From CAYJIX01 sp964370375 (GTDB taxonomy: Bacteria; Desulfobacterota; Desulfovibrionia; Desulfovibrionales; Desulfovibrionaceae): a stretch of DNA of 7,433 nucleotides. The notes below the pieces were generated by a model that saw only the letters and a program-made list of their open reading frames with translations, had not been told where the DNA came from and searched no databases. Shown here one piece after another: positions 6,601 through 7,433 of this stretch. Location: contig CAYJIX010000086.1 in NCBI GenBank assembly GCA_964370375.1, forward strand, positions 1 to 7,433. Direction: 5' to 3'. The translations under genes and the position numbers were made by a program. Within the stretch, counting starts at the first letter, position 1, and each line of letters starts with the position of its first letter.

Positions 6601-7433
6601 CAAGAGCATGACCTTGGAAGAGTACAATAAGCTGCTTGTGGGCGGAGAAAATGCGCTTATCCAAGGCCTTAACGCCACCCTCGAACTTATAGGCGTGGAT
6701 GTTGAAGGTCTATTCGTGCTGAGCAACCTTGAAAGTGGCACTGTTTACAGAGACATTGTCAACATCGGTACCGGCTTGGTTGACCATGGCGGCACCATCA
6801 TTGTTGGTTCTGTCAACGGTAACTTAAGGGATTCTATCGTTGTGGATAATGGTTCTGACCTAAGTATTACCGGCGAACCAGATGGCGGTGACGTATTCAC
6901 TAAAGCAGGTATAGGTGATATTCAGGTGAAAGATGGCACTTTGCGCCTTGGCGGTGAAGCTGGCAAGGGCATTGTGACTACAACATCTTTGACTCTTGGT
7001 GCTGACATTATCTTAGGTGATACTGCTGATTCTAGCATAGAAGGTGATGTGGCTACCACAGGTCACGTCTATATTTACAGTGACTTAGATATGTCAGGTC
7101 AAACCATTGGCTCTTTTGCCGGAACCAGTGGCAATATGGTCAATGTGCTTGGGGGCGGTTCGCTGGTTTCGGGCTTTAATTTAGGTGCCAATGATGCCTT
7201 GAACGTTATTGCCGATGCCGCAAATGCCGCCGTAGGCATACTTAATGGCAGTGAACTTGGTGATATCAACATTACCGGTGGTACTCAAGCCGGTGCCGAT
7301 GCCGTTGTAAGCATCAATGGCGTTGTAACAGCAGGCGGCGATGTGACCCTCACCCAAAATGCCGGTGATGCTATCTTGAATATTAAAGGTCTTGATGGTC
7401 AGGGTGTTATCGGTAGTACAAGCTTCGCTATAA
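542..7433 (+). CDS. Giant repeat-containing surface adhesin, probable autotransporter passenger (3'-truncated by window)
   Basis: The frame runs without a stop from ATG 542 to the window end: 2297 complete codons plus one base; the terminal TAA letters are out of frame. Residues 1-46 form a signal peptide. The rest is a continuous series of short hydrophobic/polar alternations broken by GG, NG and DG turns, typical of right-handed beta-helix adhesins exported to the cell surface. The sole cysteine (residue 21) is in the signal peptide. Only two tryptophans occur (residues 680 and 2010), and Lys/Arg are scarce. Three diverged super-repeats of about 665-730 residues are recognisable. There is no NPNG-type two-partner-secretion motif, no YadA-like head or neck, and no true RTX nonapeptide array. 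The expected C-terminal beta-barrel lies outside the window, so type V secretion is inferred. The preceding terminator and long leader suggest its own transcription unit. A surface adhesin is likely; ligand and exact family are unknown. Confidence 0.85.
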   Translation, partial: MLTKNAIGNLMSRYKAVLKKCNLLNTFGSLAVVSMLVAGSVGVAYANNVNIAGIGDDTSVSLNADGGAPSTADTVTTATADTYGTPTSGTFNLNIDGRGDVPLNTMTIGDKALGGDLTVTLLKGNLGTTTGITSNTLSVVAGNIVGNAYDATYVISTGLTHTVNGVVSIQANEGQALLQVDGTLHLNTSAGGDAGTIERGSGNISGAHLYVNGTLTASDGNVNTDVNVNQITLTLNGATVNAASLNLDDASTLTLEGSNTINGNLNAGYNDIIIQGKDDGGAGESLTAASITTGGEVKILGGNAGANGVGADASLTLNGDGNITSSVTLQGGTANVDNTGGLAILNVNGAGKVISMSDLTANAGGAIEVFNGATLDISAVADLSKALGGTTHLSNNGILKVDSLTIAATDLIVDSPAAGKITFDSTAGGTLSVNDTLTLDSDTAEQTATLESGVNIETKTLLGGTNIEGNPVLGANLESGAKLTFSGGGSMGINVAANGIVNFQGTDTFGATTAANQTTIADDNILTVNAGSVVNVQNNGVLVLNGTARLALNAGDFNIANDGTLLLSGFDFDGKNITNIAGTVISVEDFTAASFNYKDVGLANVNLQAGAKLGSISLAESERDSIATILNDTITVDANSTGDNAATVFGSLRGNDVTVSDFNGILNVSANFLSGAGNTWGTAGDSGTLNIVNNANFYAGATDVFNVAFNANIANVYGGDGGDGDASVTVNAGGSLGALGATGVSLAIIGGDADDTASGGNAIFTVGGGEYTINGNVGFSNGATVAANTGGSGTLNVLGGTGTDATLTINGDIHGTGTLNIQGGDGGTGGDVAGAIGDAGGTAQIHITGTLADTITFNYAGGKGGTGGTVAGATGGAGGDVIISPSSGSYSLTGGTGGASNVGDGGAGGAVILQAAANSSYDTITLNGGTAGTADGSGAGGVGGETRFDVEDEASSVNIIKMNADGSSVVNVTSATAATDLTLLLIDGEGDHGGAAGIINIKGGNSSNIATLSVTDGAAAKAVYNDSAALVVNIGTYGTLDLTDAQVNVIRVENALQGAYNLIGGTLSVADLVITDSNFVSDYFASATAGQINFSDYGSSLLDVDGTLTVNSSTPQATIGTGSGGIDIQTQSLTGGTGVNGITIGDNDENTNKGIVLTFTDTGTIATALTVDGAANVVSGTGDAGGVVNIGSAADADGNAIIATTTATKDITINEYGQMKVFDGSTLTLQDTASIGGVGTLQVRGGTLNAVNAQSGAADLDLSAINVLLSSGGELGTAGQTVTVGGASFEVSDDSAVDIDGTILGTLVGDGVIAEIFSILNVAENYTSQNSNTFSGNGSINVTGDMNYTNGANDIFKVDIEANNVNVIGTNNLSTATPPQADASVTFAKNLTVTDTVNLTGGEATTANGGTTGMVVAGVLKAENINITGGANTGDFKGGGSQLVLDGGASSSITNLTVRGGDVGANTLTSSMNNAEFVAQALGSSDTFVEINGDVLIQNGANAIAKATYGQGIAAFIVAGGNYENGGAGKNTNVVLSGTVSGDGIIAVQGGIGETGGSGMGGDASLDLAGANLSGFTGTYSYLGGQGGNATNVAGGGAGGSVNVYGVDGQSYNLVGGVGGASDGAFDGGAGGDAVLNANDGDTYTAVTLNGGVNGVDADLVAAGLGGAGGAAVYSVTNESVTAQKILMLTAETSIVNVTVDESATNPGPQNTTLSAGDIDGIDLGAQGVINIAGTNDYTATLTVTGGVGSYIDTDALEVNIGLNGTLDLSNIDFGSLGNFLSGAYNLNGGTLNLGGLRIDATELVSGAAAAGEIGFVNGAKLDVDGILTIVATTDTAQLNDGVHIETQSLEGNITGSQGVAHILLGNDGSTVNSTLIFSGDNVGVIPVSNINTNLTIAGAGKMVVGYTLNDAGAVSMDTTTLGAGKSLTVGASDGLNILGGATLDVSGGTLTLNADGFAHLDPDEVVTSSILGKDGLGTLIVDNDNLGLASIAGNVSYDSAISTVDDAFWGTLQVTGLEGKSMTLEEYNKLLVGGENALIQGLNATLELIGVDVEGLFVLSNLESGTVYRDIVNIGTGLVDHGGTIIVGSVNGNLRDSIVVDNGSDLSITGEPDGGDVFTKAGIGDIQVKDGTLRLGGEAGKGIVTTTSLTLGADIILGDTADSSIEGDVATTGHVYIYSDLDMSGQTIGSFAGTSGNMVNVLGGGSLVSGFNLGANDALNVIADAANAAVGILNGSELGDINITGGTQAGADAVVSINGVVTAGGDVTLTQNAGDAILNIKGLDGQGVIGSTSFAI
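680..1654 (+). other. N-terminal passenger segment before the first recognisable repeat core (residues 47-371)
   Basis: This part of the mature protein is Thr/Asn/Gly-rich with beta-rung texture and no clear long-range match to later units. Its last third (about residues 290-370) loosely resembles the stretches before the second and third cores, with Gly-rich turns leading to a TLD[IL]S-type strand. An RGD tripeptide (GRGDVP context) lies at 833-841, residues 98-100. It may act as a cap or a partly decayed first super-repeat lacking the GG-rich domain found in copies 2 and 3. Confidence 0.5.
1655..2050 (+). repeat. Super-repeat core module, copy 1 (residues 372-503)
   Basis: The module opens with a TLDIS strand and includes SLTIAATDLIV, an AAGKITF turn and a VNDTLTL strand. 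Its signature is GVNIETKTL, followed by GGTN and an LTFSG strand. The same order occurs in copies 2 and 3 at similar spacing: IETKTL begins at 1907, the equivalents at 3923 and 6074. It is the most diverged of the three but keeps the AG[KQE]I[TNG]F and T-A-T-L elements. It is probably four to five coils of the beta-helix. Confidence 0.7.
2051..2653 (+). other. Inter-core segment of super-repeat 1 (residues 504-704)
   Basis: The segment contains repeated NG/DG rungs, then a short charged stretch at 2390-2431 (SLAESERDSIATIL) that looks helical and breaks the beta pattern. Towards its end, FGSLRGNDVTVSDFNGILNV parallels LGTLVGDGVIAEIFSILNV of copy 2 (about 4453-4506). The homology between units therefore continues between the cores, with deletions in copy 2. 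Confidence 0.5.
3008..3373 (+). repeat. Gly-Gly-rich domain, copy A (residues 823-944)
   Basis: About 120 residues are dominated by GGxGG motifs (GGDGGTGGDV, GGKGGTGGTV, GGAGGDV, GGTGGAS, GGAGGAV), each followed by a short beta strand. It matches the domain at 5189-5551 in length and order, for example YSLTGGTGGAS with YNLVGGVGGAS. The packing may be a flat Gly-rich beta-roll or polyglycine-like sandwich. The RTX consensus with regularly spaced Asp is not met. Confidence 0.65.
3653..4072 (+). repeat. Super-repeat core module, copy 2 (residues 1038-1177)
   Basis: The order is GTLDLT, GAYNLIGGTLSV, LVITDSNFVS, AGQINF, LDVDGTLTV, IDIQTQSL, GGTG, ITIGDN, IVLTFTDTG. It is closest to copy 3 (GTLDLS, GAYNLNGGTLNL, AGEIGF, LDVDGILTI, HIETQSL). 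The codons of the YNL-GGTL and TQSL stretches are nearly the same in the two copies, showing true duplication rather than convergence of low-complexity sequence. Confidence 0.75.
4742..4918 (+). repeat. Two extra beta-coil repeats in copy B (28 + 31 residues)
   Basis: Three successive strands ending in a GG-type turn lie in a row: VNLTGG (GG at 4742), INITGG (GG at 4826) and LTVRGG (GG at 4919), at spacings of 84 and 93 bases. Copy A has only one such step here (VYGG 2693 to IIGG 2789). The sum of 84 and 93 is 177, exactly the jump in alignment offset (1953 to 2130). This is best read as expansion by tandem coil duplication. Confidence 0.6.
5189..5551 (+). repeat. Gly-Gly-rich domain, copy B (residues 1550-1670)
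   Basis: About 121 residues carry motifs GGIGETGGSGMGG, GGQGGNAT, GGGAGGSV, GGVGGAS, GGAGGDAV and GLGGAGGAAV. It is colinear with 3008-3373 in copy A (122 residues), with the same Tyr before the central GGxGGAS and the same VTLNGG strand. Conservation of length despite sequence drift suggests a fixed structural role. Confidence 0.65.
5834..6256 (+). repeat. Super-repeat core module, copy 3 (residues 1765-1905)
   Basis: The order is GTLDLSNIDF, SGAYNLNGGTL, LRIDATELVS, AGEIGF, LDVDGILTI, HIETQSL, a Gly/Asn turn, LIFSGDN and LTIAGAGK. It shares ATxLxV, TATL-like and LxFSG elements with copy 1, and the YNL-GGTL and TQSL elements with copy 2, so all three descend from one module. Confidence 0.75.
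6257..7433 (+). other. Segment after the third core, running off the window (residues 1906-2297)
   Basis: Beta-rung texture continues (TLGAGKSLTV, LDVSGGTLTL, VKDGTLRLGG, SLTLGADIIL). A less Gly-rich, more charged stretch at about 6572-6770 includes FWG, GKSMTLEEYNKLL and TLELIGVDVEGLFVL; it looks partly helical and has no clear equivalent in copy 2. Near the end, NITGGTQAGADAVVSINGVV (7268-7327) resembles the strand pair before the ING landmark of copies A and B, so a fourth unit may be starting. No barrel-like amphipathic strands are seen yet. Confidence 0.5.

Noticed and set aside
2329..6741. Other minus-strand open frames across the gene
   Set aside because: All overlap the + strand coding sequence, are low-complexity (Pro/Ser/Val or Ser/Thr/Ala), and recur where the + strand repeats recur, as expected of shadows.
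542..7433. Two-partner-secretion exoprotein or trimeric autotransporter
   Set aside because: There is no NPNG/NPNL-like haemagglutination-domain motif near the N-terminus and no YadA-type head or neck repeats in the visible part.
7431..7433. TAA at the last three bases as the gene's stop codon
   Set aside because: It is out of frame: the frame reads ATA at 7430-7432 with one base left over.

Overview
The window holds one gene of substance: the 5' part of a very large open reading frame on the + strand, starting at ATG 542 and still open at the last base (at least 2297 codons, no stop seen). The product starts with a long signal peptide (residues 1-46, ending AYA|NN). It continues as a cysteine-free, Gly/Asn/Thr/Asp/Val-rich chain of short beta-strand-like rungs. 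This is the architecture expected of a Gram-negative surface adhesin, most likely the passenger of a classical autotransporter whose outer-membrane beta-barrel would be encoded beyond the window. The barrel is not visible, so the secretion route is an inference. The signal peptide, clean Shine-Dalgarno site and base composition suit a Gram-negative bacterium. A gut-type Desulfovibrionaceae or another host-associated proteobacterium is my unverified impression from the signal-peptide wording.

Layout. Bases 1-541 are intergenic. All three + frames meet a stop within the first 16 bases, so an upstream gene could end at or before the left edge, and a probable rho-independent terminator lies at 48-83. 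The rest of the leader is richer in A/T and pyrimidine runs. It carries a tandem 11-bp repeat (247-268), four CTGTA boxes (301-352), a weak candidate promoter (362-390) and a good ribosome binding site (530-535). From 542 onward the sequence is all coding.

Inside the protein there are three diverged copies of a roughly 665-730-residue super-repeat. A core module (ending near an I-[EQ]-T-[QK]-[ST]-L signature) occurs at 1655-2050, 3653-4072 and 5834-6256, about 1995 and 2181 bp apart. Copies 2 and 3 align over a much longer span (2654-4072 with 4607-6256), including matching Gly-Gly-rich domains of about 120 residues. Copy 3 is longer mainly because of 177 extra bases, equal to two additional rungs of 28 and 31 residues. 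This suggests the gene grew by duplication at two scales: whole super-repeats and single coils.

The minus-strand open frames throughout the gene, including one of 355 codons, are composition shadows of this gene. I see no RNA genes, CRISPR, insertion sequences or phage genes. No new defence or metabolic system is visible; the unusual element is the hierarchical repeat structure of this giant surface protein and its repeat-bearing upstream region.
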